Part shown: in pieces, positions 44,351 through 53,507 of the stretch
Position numbering within the stretch: the stretch's first letter is position 1
How the letters are laid out: each line of letters opens with the position of its first letter
NCBI GenBank assembly: GCA_964519385.1
Contig: CAZFLR010000002.1
Location: 1 to 64,000, forward strand
Reading direction: 5' to 3'
DNA: 64,000 bases
Source of the DNA: SVFI01 sp964519385
GTDB lineage: Bacteria > Bacillota > Clostridia > Lachnospirales > Lachnospiraceae
Notes under the pieces: model-generated
Told to the model about the DNA's origin: nothing
Databases searched by the model: none
Seen by the model: only the letters and a program-made list of their open reading frames with translations
Position numbers and translations under genes: made by a program

Positions 44351-45238
44351 CTATTTTACTTCCATATCGGCATCGATGGATAATACAAATTTAATTTCTT
44401 TTCCGTCTACATGAATCGGGAAAACACAGAACTGATTACCGGTAATTGTCACCGCATTCTCATAAAATACCGGAGGAAGCATATCAAGATCCACTCCTTC
44501 TCCGCTCATCTCGGAAGCAAACAGACCGTTAATACAGTTTGTAAACTCGCCGACTGCATCAAGTGCATCCAGATCCACTGTCTCAAACTCTTCACCCGCA
44601 AACGGATTCGCAACTGCAAGAAGGTCATCTCCTGCACCGGCAAAGCCGGACACAATCCTATAATCACCCTCAAGTGCCTGCATTGCAAGCTTATCTGCCT
44701 TTAACTCGTCCACAAAATATGCCTTTGAAACATACGCTCCCGAATTGATAATACGAAGAAATGTACGAATTGCAATTCCGCAATGCTTGTCACATAATTC
44801 TGTGTTTGCAGGAAGGAACAACTGAACCGTGCGGTCAACGTCACCGCTCACAAGTGCATCCATATCACTGTGCGTGAATCCCTGCTCTTCCTGGTATGTA
44901 TTCAGTGCCGTATCAATCTCTTCCAAAGTCATATACTCTTTGTCAATCAGCGTCTGAACAAATATCATATAAATATTTCCCTGCTTCTTCAGAAGTCTTG
45001 TCACCTGATCATCTGACAAATAGCCCTTCTCAACTGCAATATCTCCGAAGCGACGGTCCATGATGGCCTGAAGCTTATTCACTTCCTCTGCCTGTTCTTC
45101 CGTCATAAGTTTCTCTGCTACAGCAATCAGACCCAGTTTAACACGAATCTTTCCTTCACTCTCTAACACATCCCGGAACTGTTCCTCAGTGATAGTTCCT
45201 GATGCCACCAGATAATTACCAAAAATCTGATCAAACAT
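44351..45238 (-). CDS. CheX-like protein with an N-terminal helical extension
   Basis: 295 residues. The N-terminal ~130 residues (FGNYLVASGTITEEQFRDVL, MDRRFGDIAVEKGYLSDDQV) resemble the repeated MshEN/GspE-N-type helical module. The C-terminal ~150 are CheC/CheX-like, with the phosphatase-type E-x-x-N motif in VGEFTNCINGLF. CheX dephosphorylates CheY-P, and a CheY-like gene is adjacent. GGGAGGG precedes the ATG. CheX assignment is by pattern; the N-terminal module may sense or localise. Confidence 0.72.
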   Translation of the reverse strand: MFDQIFGNYLVASGTITEEQFRDVLESEGKIRVKLGLIAVAEKLMTEEQAEEVNKLQAIMDRRFGDIAVEKGYLSDDQVTRLLKKQGNIYMIFVQTLIDKEYMTLEEIDTALNTYQEEQGFTHSDMDALVSGDVDRTVQLFLPANTELCDKHCGIAIRTFLRIINSGAYVSKAYFVDELKADKLAMQALEGDYRIVSGFAGAGDDLLAVANPFAGEEFETVDLDALDAVGEFTNCINGLFASEMSGEGVDLDMLPPVFYENAVTITGNQFCVFPIHVDGKEIKFVLSIDADMEVK

Positions 45239-45253
45239 ATATAACCCTCCCTG

Positions 45254-45290
45254 TTGTCAATTAAATTGATACAACTCACGTTACATTATA
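45254..45290 (-). promoter_or_regulatory. Candidate promoter and leader palindrome of the CheX-like gene
   Basis: TATAAT on the minus strand at 45285-45290 lies about 47 bases before the start codon; no good -35 fits. An imperfect palindrome, TTGTCAATTAAATTGATACAA, spans 45254-45274 in the leader. Confidence 0.4.
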
Positions 45291-45334
45291 CAACAATTTG
45301 TTTAGAAAAGATAGCACATTTAAAATATTTTTAT

Positions 45335-46801
45335 TTAATTTGTACCAAAATACTTATCAAACACTCTTTTTGCAATCGGAACTGCATAATCTCCTCCCGA
45401 GCCTGCACTTTCCACGATAACCGTCACACAGATCTGCGGATTTTCTGCAGGTGCAAATCCTGTAAACCACGCGTGGGAATCCGACTTATTTCCGGAAAAT
45501 TCTGCAGAACCGGTTTTTCCGGCCGCCGTATAGGAAAGCTCCTTCAGCTTGGAGGCTGTTCCTGAGGTGACAACACCCGTCATCAGTTCTTTCATAAACG
45601 CAGCTTCCTCCTCCGTCATCATAACCGCTTCCTGTGAAGGAGAATTCTGTTTTACAACAGAGCCGGTAGCACTTTCAATCCTGTCAACCACATAGGGGGT
45701 CATACAGATTCCCTGATTGGCTATCGCCGATGTTATCATATTCAGATGCAGAGGTGTCATCTGTGTTTTTCCCTGTCCGATGGAGGTCTGCATTACCGTG
45801 TCCGTGACATCCTTGGATGACAGTGTAAAACTGCTCTGTTTATGAGGAAGATTCATCTTAAAATCCGTGTTAAACAGCAGTTTTTTACATGTCTCCTGAA
45901 AATGGTCAATATCAAGCGTCGTTCCGATATTCGCGAACGAAGAATTGCAGGACTTTGCAAAGCTTCTTGCAAAATCGATGGTTCCATGACTCTGTCCGTG
46001 ATAACAGCGGATGGTATTTCCGTCTTTTGAAAAGCTTCCGTTACACGAATAGGAATATCCTGACACATTTCCGTCATTTTGCCTGTAATATTCCAGTGCC
46101 GTGATAATCTTAAATGTACTTCCCGGCGGATACAGTCCCTGGGTCGCACGGTTCAAAAGAACACTGCTGGAATCATCGGCAATCAGTTCCTCCCAGATTA
46201 CAGGTATTTCATTTGGATTATAATCCGGTTTGGATACCATCGCAAGAATCTTGCCTGTCTGCGGTTCTGTCACAACAATTACGCCGGAATACACGCCGAG
46301 CGCATCATAGGCGACCTGCTGCAGTGAGACATCCAGTGTTGTAATCACACTGTCTCCGATATTTTTTTCGGCATTCAATTCATTTTGAATCTTATTTGAC
46401 AATGAGGCATGGGACGTGAGAAGCTTCATATTTTCGGAATACTCCACTCCTGTTTTTCCTTTGGTAGAATAGCCTATCACATGTGCAAACAGATTTTTAT
46501 ACGGATAATATCTCTGCTCGCTTCCATCCTCAGAAACCATCGTCTTTGCCAGCACTTCTCCGTCGGCGGAGTATATACTTCCCCGTATATTCTGGCTTGC
46601 CAGAAGTTCCTGTCTCGGATTAAAGGAATTGTTGATTGCCTCTTCCTTTTCATTCAGCATAAAATTCACAAGATTCCCTATAAGTGCCAGCATCAGAACA
46701 ACAATGACCGAGGTGATAAAAATAATTTCACCATTATGCACTTTATTTTTCGTCTTCCGGTTCTTCGCCTGTTGTTTTTCTCCGTCTTGTTTTCTTTGCA
46801 T
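45335..46801 (-). CDS. Class B penicillin-binding protein (PbpA/FtsI-type transpeptidase)
   Basis: 488 residues. One N-terminal transmembrane helix (~28-50), a short pedestal region (~55-155), then a transpeptidase domain with SxxK in PPGSTFK (~225), SxN in KSCNSSF (~287) and KTG in AGKTGSAEF (~427). It is small for a class B PBP and matches the PbpA found next to RodA in many Gram-positives. The ATG at 46801 follows AGGAAGGAATT and lies inside the RodA gene, with a 59-base overlap. Confidence 0.9.
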   Translation of the reverse strand: MQRKQDGEKQQAKNRKTKNKVHNGEIIFITSVIVVLMLALIGNLVNFMLNEKEEAINNSFNPRQELLASQNIRGSIYSADGEVLAKTMVSEDGSEQRYYPYKNLFAHVIGYSTKGKTGVEYSENMKLLTSHASLSNKIQNELNAEKNIGDSVITTLDVSLQQVAYDALGVYSGVIVVTEPQTGKILAMVSKPDYNPNEIPVIWEELIADDSSSVLLNRATQGLYPPGSTFKIITALEYYRQNDGNVSGYSYSCNGSFSKDGNTIRCYHGQSHGTIDFARSFAKSCNSSFANIGTTLDIDHFQETCKKLLFNTDFKMNLPHKQSSFTLSSKDVTDTVMQTSIGQGKTQMTPLHLNMITSAIANQGICMTPYVVDRIESATGSVVKQNSPSQEAVMMTEEEAAFMKELMTGVVTSGTASKLKELSYTAAGKTGSAEFSGNKSDSHAWFTGFAPAENPQICVTVIVESAGSGGDYAVPIAKRVFDKYFGTN

Positions 46802-48110
46802 GTTTAATTCCTTCCTGTTCCTTTACGCAATAGAGTCCAATCACAACACAAAACATGATAATCGTTGCCAGAACACTGCTTCCGCCATAGCTGACAAGCG
46901 GAAGTGTCACTCCGGTCAGTGGAATGAACCTTGTACCTCCACCGATCGTCAAAAACACCTGTGTTATATATACCATTCCGATTCCGACTGCAATGTAGCG
47001 GTAAAATCCTTCTTTTATCTTCATTGCAACCAGCATAATTGAGACAAAGCAACTGACGCAGATAAGTATCAGGCAGATTGCAAACCATACCCCCAGTTCT
47101 TCCGCGACCGCCGAAAAAATAAAATCCTGCTCCACATAGGGAATCGCCGTCGGGTTTCCCTGATACAATCCCATTCCGAACCAGCCCCCGGTTCCGATGG
47201 CAAACAGCGACTGGGTAATCTGATATCCCTCGTCAGCTATATGATTCCACGGATCCTGCCATGCCACAATCCGGACCTGGATATGTGAAAAAAGCTGATA
47301 TGCAACGCAGGCGGCTGCGACACCGCACACTCCTCCTCCGAGCAGATAATACAGTTTCCCCGTCGCCACATAAAGCATAACCAGATACGTTATGAAAAAA
47401 ATCAACGCACTTCCCAAATCTTTTGAAAAAACAAGCGTAAGTACATGAATTGCCGCACCAATCGTCGTGACCACAACCTGAAAAAACGACTTTGACTTTT
47501 CAAACATGCCCGCAACAAAAAATACAAACAATATTTTTACAAATTCCGAAGGCTGAAACGAAATTCCGGCTATCGAATACGATATCTTTGCTCCGTGCGT
47601 CACAGCACCAAGTACCGCCACCACCACCAGAAGCAGAACCCCGACAGCCCCGTAAAGCCATGTCAGATGTTTCAAAATCCGGAGTTTTTTTATCAGATAC
47701 GGTATAAACAGTCCGAAAATCATTGATACCGTGACAATGATAAACTGTTTGATTGATTTTTCGTAGGATATACGGGTCAGTATCACAAACCCGACCGTAA
47801 GGAGCATACACATATTATTGATAATCAGTTTGCCGGCCTCCGGATAAATCACGCGATACAGTGCAATGGTTGCAAAAAGCAGAATTTGCTGGAATCCATA
47901 AAAAATAATATATGAAATATCGCTCGTCTCCAGACAAATCGCCGCAAAGCCCAGAAAATGCACCATAAACATACAAATAATCTGCTGTGCATATATCCAT
48001 CCTCTGTCTTCCTCGTCTTTTTCCCTCATACAGACAAAGCTTAGCAATGTATATAATGCCATAAAAAATACAATCACATATTTGGATAAATCTGATATTA
48101 CATGTGCCAT
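46743..48110 (-). CDS. RodA/FtsW/SpoVE family peptidoglycan polymerase
   Basis: 455 residues with about ten transmembrane helices. SEDS signatures include AGISFQPSEFVKILFVFF, QSLFAIGTGGWFGMGLYQG, EQDFIFSAVAEELG and FIPLTGVTLPLVSYGG. It polymerises glycan strands from lipid II. It precedes and overlaps the PBP gene, so the two form a polymerase/transpeptidase pair. RodA versus FtsW cannot be settled by eye. The lysine/arginine-rich C-terminal tail is encoded in the overlap. Confidence 0.92.
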   Translation of the reverse strand: MAHVISDLSKYVIVFFMALYTLLSFVCMREKDEEDRGWIYAQQIICMFMVHFLGFAAICLETSDISYIIFYGFQQILLFATIALYRVIYPEAGKLIINNMCMLLTVGFVILTRISYEKSIKQFIIVTVSMIFGLFIPYLIKKLRILKHLTWLYGAVGVLLLVVVAVLGAVTHGAKISYSIAGISFQPSEFVKILFVFFVAGMFEKSKSFFQVVVTTIGAAIHVLTLVFSKDLGSALIFFITYLVMLYVATGKLYYLLGGGVCGVAAACVAYQLFSHIQVRIVAWQDPWNHIADEGYQITQSLFAIGTGGWFGMGLYQGNPTAIPYVEQDFIFSAVAEELGVWFAICLILICVSCFVSIMLVAMKIKEGFYRYIAVGIGMVYITQVFLTIGGGTRFIPLTGVTLPLVSYGGSSVLATIIMFCVVIGLYCVKEQEGIKHAKKTRRRKTTGEEPEDEK

Positions 48111-48118
48111 TTTTATGT

Positions 48119-50395
48119 TTACTCTACACCTTTTACAAAGTGCCCTTTCGTAAAATCCTGTTTGGATATCTCTTCAAGAACTTCCTGATAATCCAATCCT
48201 CCGGCCGCCGCTGCTGAACAGAGACTTCTCCACGAGTCAATTACCTTCTCTGTCTCCCCAGCCGACTCCACCGTAAACTGAAATACAATCCCGTCTATAT
48301 CCATTTCCGTAATTTCCCTTAATTCCTTGTGAAGCGAAAGAGGTACCGGGTTGTAGATTGTATTTTCGCAGCGGTCACAATGCGTAATGACAATTCTGTC
48401 CTTGCGATAGCGGTCATTCAAAACTGCCTGTTCCTCTCCGTTTCCGTTTCTGCATGCTTCGCAGGTTTTCAGTACACATCCGGCACTTTCCATCACCGGA
48501 ATATACCCGTATACCGGAAGATAGAAGGAATGCTCTTTTCCCTTTTCCCTGCAAAGAGCTTCTATCTCCTTACGGTGCAGTTCATAAGAACATATATGTT
48601 CTTTTACACCCAGCTTTTCATAAAATTCCGCCGTCTTCGTATTGAACAGGTACAGTCCCGTATTGGATACGATGCGCGCATCCGGGAACTCTGCTGTAAC
48701 ATAGACAAGGCTTTCCAGATTTCCCACACAGAATCCGTCAGGCTTCATCTCATCAAAGACATTACGATTTTCAGCCAGGATTTTCATGGTCTTCAGACGA
48801 CATACCGGCGGAAAGGTAATAAAAAACTCCGTCCCATTTTCAAGGCATCTGTTCCGCACCTCTTTTATCTGTCTGCATATCTCCGGCTTAGCTTTCACCG
48901 CAGCCGAGGTAATACAGTCACTTGTCAGATAAAGCCTTTTCAATTGCGGAAACATTTTTACTGCCTCAAGCTGCTGTATCGTGCGAACCTGTATATGAAC
49001 GGGACGTTCTCTGTCGCAAAGCCTTACGGATGACGGTTCGTTACATATTGTAATACCGGTATGTGTGTCCTGCCCGGATTCAAATTTTCTTTTATATTTA
49101 TCCAGAAGAAGCTCCTGCATCTGTGAAAGTGCTTCACGCCTTAACTCGTTCAGTTCACGGTTTTGCAAAAACAAATCGTTATCCATCTCAAACGTAATCT
49201 CCGAGAAAGTAAAGCATGTGTTTCCTGTTTTACAAAGCTGTTTTTTTACGTTCTCCGTCGTCACGGCACATTTCATGGCTTTCTGCGCAGCATTTCCGAT
49301 TGCCGTCACTGCATTCTCCGGGCATCCTTTAGGAAAAACAGTAAAATAAACAGGTTCTCCGCAGACAGCGGTAAAATATCCTTCCAGTTCCACTCTGCCC
49401 ACAGCGGCCGAATCTGCCTGCAGCGCCGGCTCCTCTGTGTTTTTTTCCGCATCAAAGGATTGATATCCCGGTTTATCCAAAGTTACCAGTTTTCTTCCGT
49501 TGTGCAGAAAATAGTAACCACTCTGAATATCCCCACGGCTAAAACGGTTGCGAAGAAGATTAATATCCTTTTCGGATACTCGATACCCCTTCGGGTCAGA
49601 GAGATATAAATCAATGTATTTCCGATACATCCCTGTCACAAAAGAAACATATTCCGGCGATTTCATACGCCCTTCTATCTTAAAGCTGTCAATTCCCGCA
49701 TCAATCAATTTTGGGAGAATCTCCAGCGTGCACAAATCCTTCAGGCTGAGCAGATATTTTTCATTCTCCCCATTCAGTCGCCTTCCCTCATATTTAAGCG
49801 TGTACGGCAGACGACACGGACCTGCACATCTGCCACGGTTTCCGCTTCTCTCACCAAGCATGCTTGAAAACAGACACTGCCCCGAATACCCATAACACAT
49901 CGCTCCGTGAATAAAGGTTTCCATTTCCAGTCCTGTCTCCGTTTTTATTCCGGAAATTTCTTCCAGCGACAGTTCTCTCGCAGGCACTACCCTTGAAACG
50001 CCGTATTTCTTCAGCAGTGTTGCTGCCCGGACACCCGTTACCGTCATCTGGGTACTTGCATGCAGCTCAAGACCCGGAAACATTTCCCTGACAAGTGCAA
50101 GACCACCCAAATCCTGTATAATCACGCCATCCAAACCTTCCTCATACAACGGTCTTAAAAAAGAAGTCAGTTCCCAAAGTTCCTTTTCCTTCATCAGTGT
50201 ATTAATTGTGAGATATACTTTTTTATCAAGCAGATGTGCATAGTGCATACATTCGATCAGTTCTTCCACGGAAAAATTCCCCGCATACGCACGGGCTCCG
50301 TATTTTTTTCCGCCTACATATATCGCATCCGCACCTGCTAAAAGTGCTTTATTAAAACATTCTCTGTCTCCTGCCGGGGCCAGTAACTCTAACAT
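48119..50395 (-). CDS. U32 family protein with DUF3656 domain
   Basis: About 758 residues from the ATG at 50395 after AAAGGAAATTG. It begins ELLAPAGDRECFNKALLAGADAIYVGG and has the U32 signature METFIHGAMCYGYSGQCLFSS and GRCAGPC (cysteines for an iron-sulfur cluster). A DUF3656-like region fits ~380-500. The family includes RlhA, which hydroxylates 23S rRNA, so it is more likely an RNA hydroxylase than a peptidase. It lies just after a terminator, so it may depend on readthrough. Confidence 0.9.
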   Translation of the reverse strand: MLELLAPAGDRECFNKALLAGADAIYVGGKKYGARAYAGNFSVEELIECMHYAHLLDKKVYLTINTLMKEKELWELTSFLRPLYEEGLDGVIIQDLGGLALVREMFPGLELHASTQMTVTGVRAATLLKKYGVSRVVPARELSLEEISGIKTETGLEMETFIHGAMCYGYSGQCLFSSMLGERSGNRGRCAGPCRLPYTLKYEGRRLNGENEKYLLSLKDLCTLEILPKLIDAGIDSFKIEGRMKSPEYVSFVTGMYRKYIDLYLSDPKGYRVSEKDINLLRNRFSRGDIQSGYYFLHNGRKLVTLDKPGYQSFDAEKNTEEPALQADSAAVGRVELEGYFTAVCGEPVYFTVFPKGCPENAVTAIGNAAQKAMKCAVTTENVKKQLCKTGNTCFTFSEITFEMDNDLFLQNRELNELRREALSQMQELLLDKYKRKFESGQDTHTGITICNEPSSVRLCDRERPVHIQVRTIQQLEAVKMFPQLKRLYLTSDCITSAAVKAKPEICRQIKEVRNRCLENGTEFFITFPPVCRLKTMKILAENRNVFDEMKPDGFCVGNLESLVYVTAEFPDARIVSNTGLYLFNTKTAEFYEKLGVKEHICSYELHRKEIEALCREKGKEHSFYLPVYGYIPVMESAGCVLKTCEACRNGNGEEQAVLNDRYRKDRIVITHCDRCENTIYNPVPLSLHKELREITEMDIDGIVFQFTVESAGETEKVIDSWRSLCSAAAAGGLDYQEVLEEISKQDFTKGHFVKGVE

Positions 50396-50412
50396 ACAAT
50401 TTCCTTTCATAG

Positions 50413-50436
50413 AAAAAGCTGCCTCGCGGCAGCTTT
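50413..50436 (-). terminator. Terminator after zapA
   Basis: A perfect 9-bp GC-rich stem (50415-50423 with 50428-50436) with a TCGC loop is followed on the minus strand by five T. It separates the ruvAB-zapA unit from the U32 gene. Confidence 0.75.
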
Positions 50437-50438
50437 GA

Positions 50439-50801
50439 TTAATTGATATCCTTTTTTACCGTCTGCATGGCTTTCAATGCCTTTTCTGCACTCTCAAGTT
50501 TTATCTGCGTAGAAATCAGCTCATGTTTGATATCATATAATTCCTTCTCTTTCGATGCGATTTCATCTTCCAGAGCAGCCGCCTTTTTCTTCGCTTTAAA
50601 ATAATCATCCGCAATATTTAACTCCAAAAGAACCGCCTGTGTATCCATGGATTGTCTGCGAAAGCCTTCGATTTTATTATACTCCGAAATCTTATTGCTG
50701 ATATAAAGAGCAACCTTCTGTAAATATTCCTCGCTCTCATATCCGCTCAATGTATATACTTTTCCACCGATTAAAACTTCTGTATCTGTTTTGGCTGTCA
50801 T
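50439..50801 (-). CDS. zapA: Cell division protein ZapA
   Basis: 120 residues. TDTEVLIGGKVYTLSGYESEEYLQKVALYI is the ZapA globular head and the rest is a coiled coil (EDEIASKEKELYDIKHELI). ZapA bundles FtsZ filaments at the division site. AAAGGTGCG precedes the ATG. It follows ruvB by 70 bases and ends at a terminator. Confidence 0.92.
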   Translation of the reverse strand: MTAKTDTEVLIGGKVYTLSGYESEEYLQKVALYISNKISEYNKIEGFRRQSMDTQAVLLELNIADDYFKAKKKAAALEDEIASKEKELYDIKHELISTQIKLESAEKALKAMQTVKKDIN

Positions 50802-50871
50802 TGGTACGCACCTTTCAAATCATTTCTTATTTATCCATTATATCAAATTCCCTAAAGAAAACAATATTTTT

Positions 50872-51873
50872 TTATTCTTCCAAAGGTCTGCGTCCGAAAT
50901 GCCGATAGGCTGCCTGCGTCACAACACGTCCCCTCGGTGTGCGGTTAATCAAACCGTTAAGTATAAGATAAGGCTCGTAAACATCCTCCACCGTTCCTGC
51001 ATCCTCTCCCGTTGCAGCCGCCAGTGTGTCCAGACCGACCGGTCCGCCGTTAAACTTATCAATCATTGTCAGAATAATATTCTGATCCACATGATCCAGA
51101 CCAAGCTTATCAACTCCAAGAAGATCAAGTGCCGTATCCGCCACTTGTTTAGTGATAATCCCATCATATTTTACCTGTGCAAAATCACGCACACGTTTTA
51201 AAATCCGATTGGCAAGACGCGGCGTTCCGCGGCTTCTTCGCGCGAGCTCATACGCTCCCTCATCCTCTATCTCAACCTTCAGCACATCTGCTGAATGCAG
51301 AATAATCTGCTTTAATTCTTCAATATCATAAAATTCCAATTTGTGAATCACGCCGAACCGGTCACGGAGCGGAGCTGTCAGGAGACCTGCCCTTGTGGTC
51401 GCACCTACAAGCGTAAACTTAGGCAAATCCAGACGGATGGAACGGGCACTTGTGCCTTTGCCTATCATAATATCTATTGCAAAATCCTCCATTGCAGGAT
51501 AAAGAACCTCTTCCACCTGACGGTTCAAGCGGTGAATCTCATCCACAAAAAGGACATCTCCTTCCTGAAGATTATTCAATATCGCGGCCATCTCTCCCGG
51601 CTTTTCAATCGCCGGTCCGCTTGTCACTTTGATATTAACACCCATCTCGTTGGCAATGATACCGGCAAGCGTTGTCTTGCCAAGTCCCGGAGGTCCGTAC
51701 AACAGAACATGATCCAGCGCGTCCTCTCTCTTCTTAGCCGCCTCAATATATATTTTTAAAGTTTCCTTTGCCTTCTTCTGACCGATATAGTCATCAAGCA
51801 TCTGGGGACGAAGTGTCTCTTCTACCTTTACGTCCTCAGCCATAAGATTCGTCTCAATCATTCTGGGAGCCAT
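50872..51873 (-). CDS. ruvB: Holliday junction branch migration ATPase RuvB
   Basis: 333 residues. Walker A GPPGLGKTT (~62), Walker B DEIHRLN, sensor GATTRAGLL and the C-terminal winged helix (NGLINRTPRGRVVTQAAY). With RuvA it drives branch migration. It lies 31 bases after ruvA. Confidence 0.98.
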   Translation of the reverse strand: MAPRMIETNLMAEDVKVEETLRPQMLDDYIGQKKAKETLKIYIEAAKKREDALDHVLLYGPPGLGKTTLAGIIANEMGVNIKVTSGPAIEKPGEMAAILNNLQEGDVLFVDEIHRLNRQVEEVLYPAMEDFAIDIMIGKGTSARSIRLDLPKFTLVGATTRAGLLTAPLRDRFGVIHKLEFYDIEELKQIILHSADVLKVEIEDEGAYELARRSRGTPRLANRILKRVRDFAQVKYDGIITKQVADTALDLLGVDKLGLDHVDQNIILTMIDKFNGGPVGLDTLAAATGEDAGTVEDVYEPYLILNGLINRTPRGRVVTQAAYRHFGRRPLEE

Positions 51874-51904
51874 AAATCCACCTCAGCTTTAAATTTTACG
51901 CCGC

Positions 51905-52522
51905 CTATATCAGGTATCGCAGCGATGATTTTAATATTTCTTCCACTGTCATTTCTTCTGCAGGGTTTACCTGTTTTACAGCCCTTGCTGCATCTGTACC
52001 ACTATAACCGAGTGCGGTCAGTGCGTCAATGGCATCCTTGCGTCTTCCGGCAAATTCATCCGTTGCATTGTCCGGGCCTCGTCCGATCTGTTCAAGGAGA
52101 TTATCTGCCGAATTATCACTCAGGCTGACTTTATCCTTCAGTTCAAGCACCAGTCTTTCTGCCGTTTTCTTTCCGATTCCCGGTGCCTTGGCAATGGATT
52201 TGACATCGCCAGAATAAATTGCAAACCTTAAATCATCCGCACTGAGAGCCGACAGGATGGCAAGACCGCCCTTCGGACCGATTCCGCTGACGGAAATCAG
52301 CTTCTTAAAAATCTCAAGTTCGTCTTTATTCCTGAATCCGTAGAGTATAAAAGCGTCCTCTTTTACATATGTGTATGTGTATATTTTCATCTCTGTCCCA
52401 CATGACGGAAGCATGGTCAGAAACCCTCCGCTTACATATACGCGGATTCCCATTCCGTTCACATCAAGAACAACTGCATTCTCCTCTATATCTTCAAGTA
52501 TTCCTTTTACATATCCAATCAT
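51905..52522 (-). CDS. ruvA: Holliday junction DNA-binding protein RuvA
   Basis: 205 residues. The OB fold starts MIGYVKGILEDIEENAVVLD; helix-hairpin-helix motifs follow (SVSGIGPKGGLAILS and APGIGKKTAERLVLELK); the mobile C-terminal domain is LTALGYSGTDAARAV. It forms the tetrameric junction platform for RuvB. Its start overlaps the Gx transporter stop by four bases. Confidence 0.97.
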   Translation of the reverse strand: MIGYVKGILEDIEENAVVLDVNGMGIRVYVSGGFLTMLPSCGTEMKIYTYTYVKEDAFILYGFRNKDELEIFKKLISVSGIGPKGGLAILSALSADDLRFAIYSGDVKSIAKAPGIGKKTAERLVLELKDKVSLSDNSADNLLEQIGRGPDNATDEFAGRRKDAIDALTALGYSGTDAARAVKQVNPAEEMTVEEILKSSLRYLI

Positions 52523-53010
52523 AAAATACCTCTTTTATATATCATTTCTGCCAATATGCCATTACACAATCCTGTCACCACTCCGGCCACAAGGAGCACC
52601 GGTAAATATGCCATAACCGAAATCCCCGACATGACAACCGCAGCCGCCAGAAGCTGCCCTACATTATGAAATACGCCTCCCAGAATACTGACCGCTTTCA
52701 TGGGAAAAAGCTTCGTCCGCATGGCAAAAAACATGACACAAAATCCTATCGTTGCCCCCGAAAGACTGTACAGTATACTGAACAGATTTCCAAACAGGAA
52801 CCCTGCCAGACAAATTCTCGCCGCATTAACCGTGATTGCCTCACGCGGACCATACGAGTACAGAAGAAGAAGAATCAGAGTGTTGGGCAGACCGAGTTTC
52901 GCCCCCGGTATCATAAGCGGAAACGGTATCAGGCTCTCCACATAGGAAAAAATGAGAGCAAGTGCTATGAACAGTCCGAGGACTGCTGTTTTCTTAGTTC
53001 GTTCCTGCAT
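52519..53010 (-). CDS. Gx transporter family membrane protein
   Basis: 163 residues from the ATG at 53010, which is at suitable distance from GGAAGAG; a GTG nine bases upstream is too close to that site. Five or six transmembrane helices. KLGLPNTLILLLLYSYGPREAITVNAARI and GGVFHNVGQLLAA are the family features; some members are labelled heptaprenyl diphosphate synthase component I. Probable small-molecule (vitamin/precursor-type) uptake component; substrate unknown. It overlaps the NusG-domain-II gene. Confidence 0.85.
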   Translation of the reverse strand: MQERTKKTAVLGLFIALALIFSYVESLIPFPLMIPGAKLGLPNTLILLLLYSYGPREAITVNAARICLAGFLFGNLFSILYSLSGATIGFCVMFFAMRTKLFPMKAVSILGGVFHNVGQLLAAAVVMSGISVMAYLPVLLVAGVVTGLCNGILAEMIYKRGIL

Positions 53011-53368
53011 CAATCTCACTCTCTTCCGTCGCCTTTAACTGTATCAGAACCTCGTGCGGAAGGCAGATAATCTGTCCTCCGGCTTCCGTAACCGGTCTGC
53101 TCTTCACACACACTCTGTTCTTACAATCAGACTCCTTGACATACGCCTGTCCATCCTCAATTACAAGCAGATTATGTCCCTGTTCTGTCTCAATCCATAA
53201 TTCTCTGTTCTCGTCAAGCGGATAAGTACCATACTCTCTGCCTTCAACAAAAACGATAACCGCAGCCTGCCCATGCACCGTTAATCTCAATCCGGCATAC
53301 AAAAAAGCTGCCACGGTCAAAACACTCACGGCTACAACCGTTGTCATATTCTTCTTAATAAACTCCAT
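52994..53368 (-). CDS. NusG domain II-containing protein
   Basis: 124 residues from the ATG at 53368. That start is chosen because the promoter at 53396-53424 leaves only this in-frame start with a leader. One N-terminal transmembrane helix (~8-28) is followed by a NusG domain II-like beta region (AAVIVFVEGREYGTYPL, CKNRVCVKSRPV, GQIICLPHEVLI). Such proteins are usually found beside Gx transporters, as here. Function unknown. Confidence 0.82.
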   Translation of the reverse strand: MEFIKKNMTTVVAVSVLTVAAFLYAGLRLTVHGQAAVIVFVEGREYGTYPLDENRELWIETEQGHNLLVIEDGQAYVKESDCKNRVCVKSRPVTEAGGQIICLPHEVLIQLKATEESEIDAGTN

Positions 53369-53395
53369 CGCTTTACCCGTTCCGAACATGTGTTC

Positions 53396-53424
53396 ATTAT
53401 AGCCCATGTGCATACGAAAATCAA
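53396..53424 (-). promoter_or_regulatory. Promoter of the NusG-II/Gx/ruvAB/zapA unit
   Basis: On the minus strand TTGATT (53419-53424) and TATAAT (53396-53401) are separated by 17 bases. Transcription should start near 53389. Confidence 0.75.
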
Positions 53425-53463
53425 TTGCTTTTTATAAATTATAATAAATTCTAAAATATCCGC

Positions 53464-53501
53464 ATAAAAAAAGCTCCCGAATCATAAATTCAAGAGCTTT
53501 T
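53464..53501 (-). terminator. Terminator after leuD
   Basis: An 8-bp AAAAGCTC/GAGCTTTT outer stem with an inner GAAT/ATTC pairing is followed on the minus strand by seven T. It lies just after the leuD stop. Confidence 0.75.
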
Positions 53502-53507
53502 ACATCT

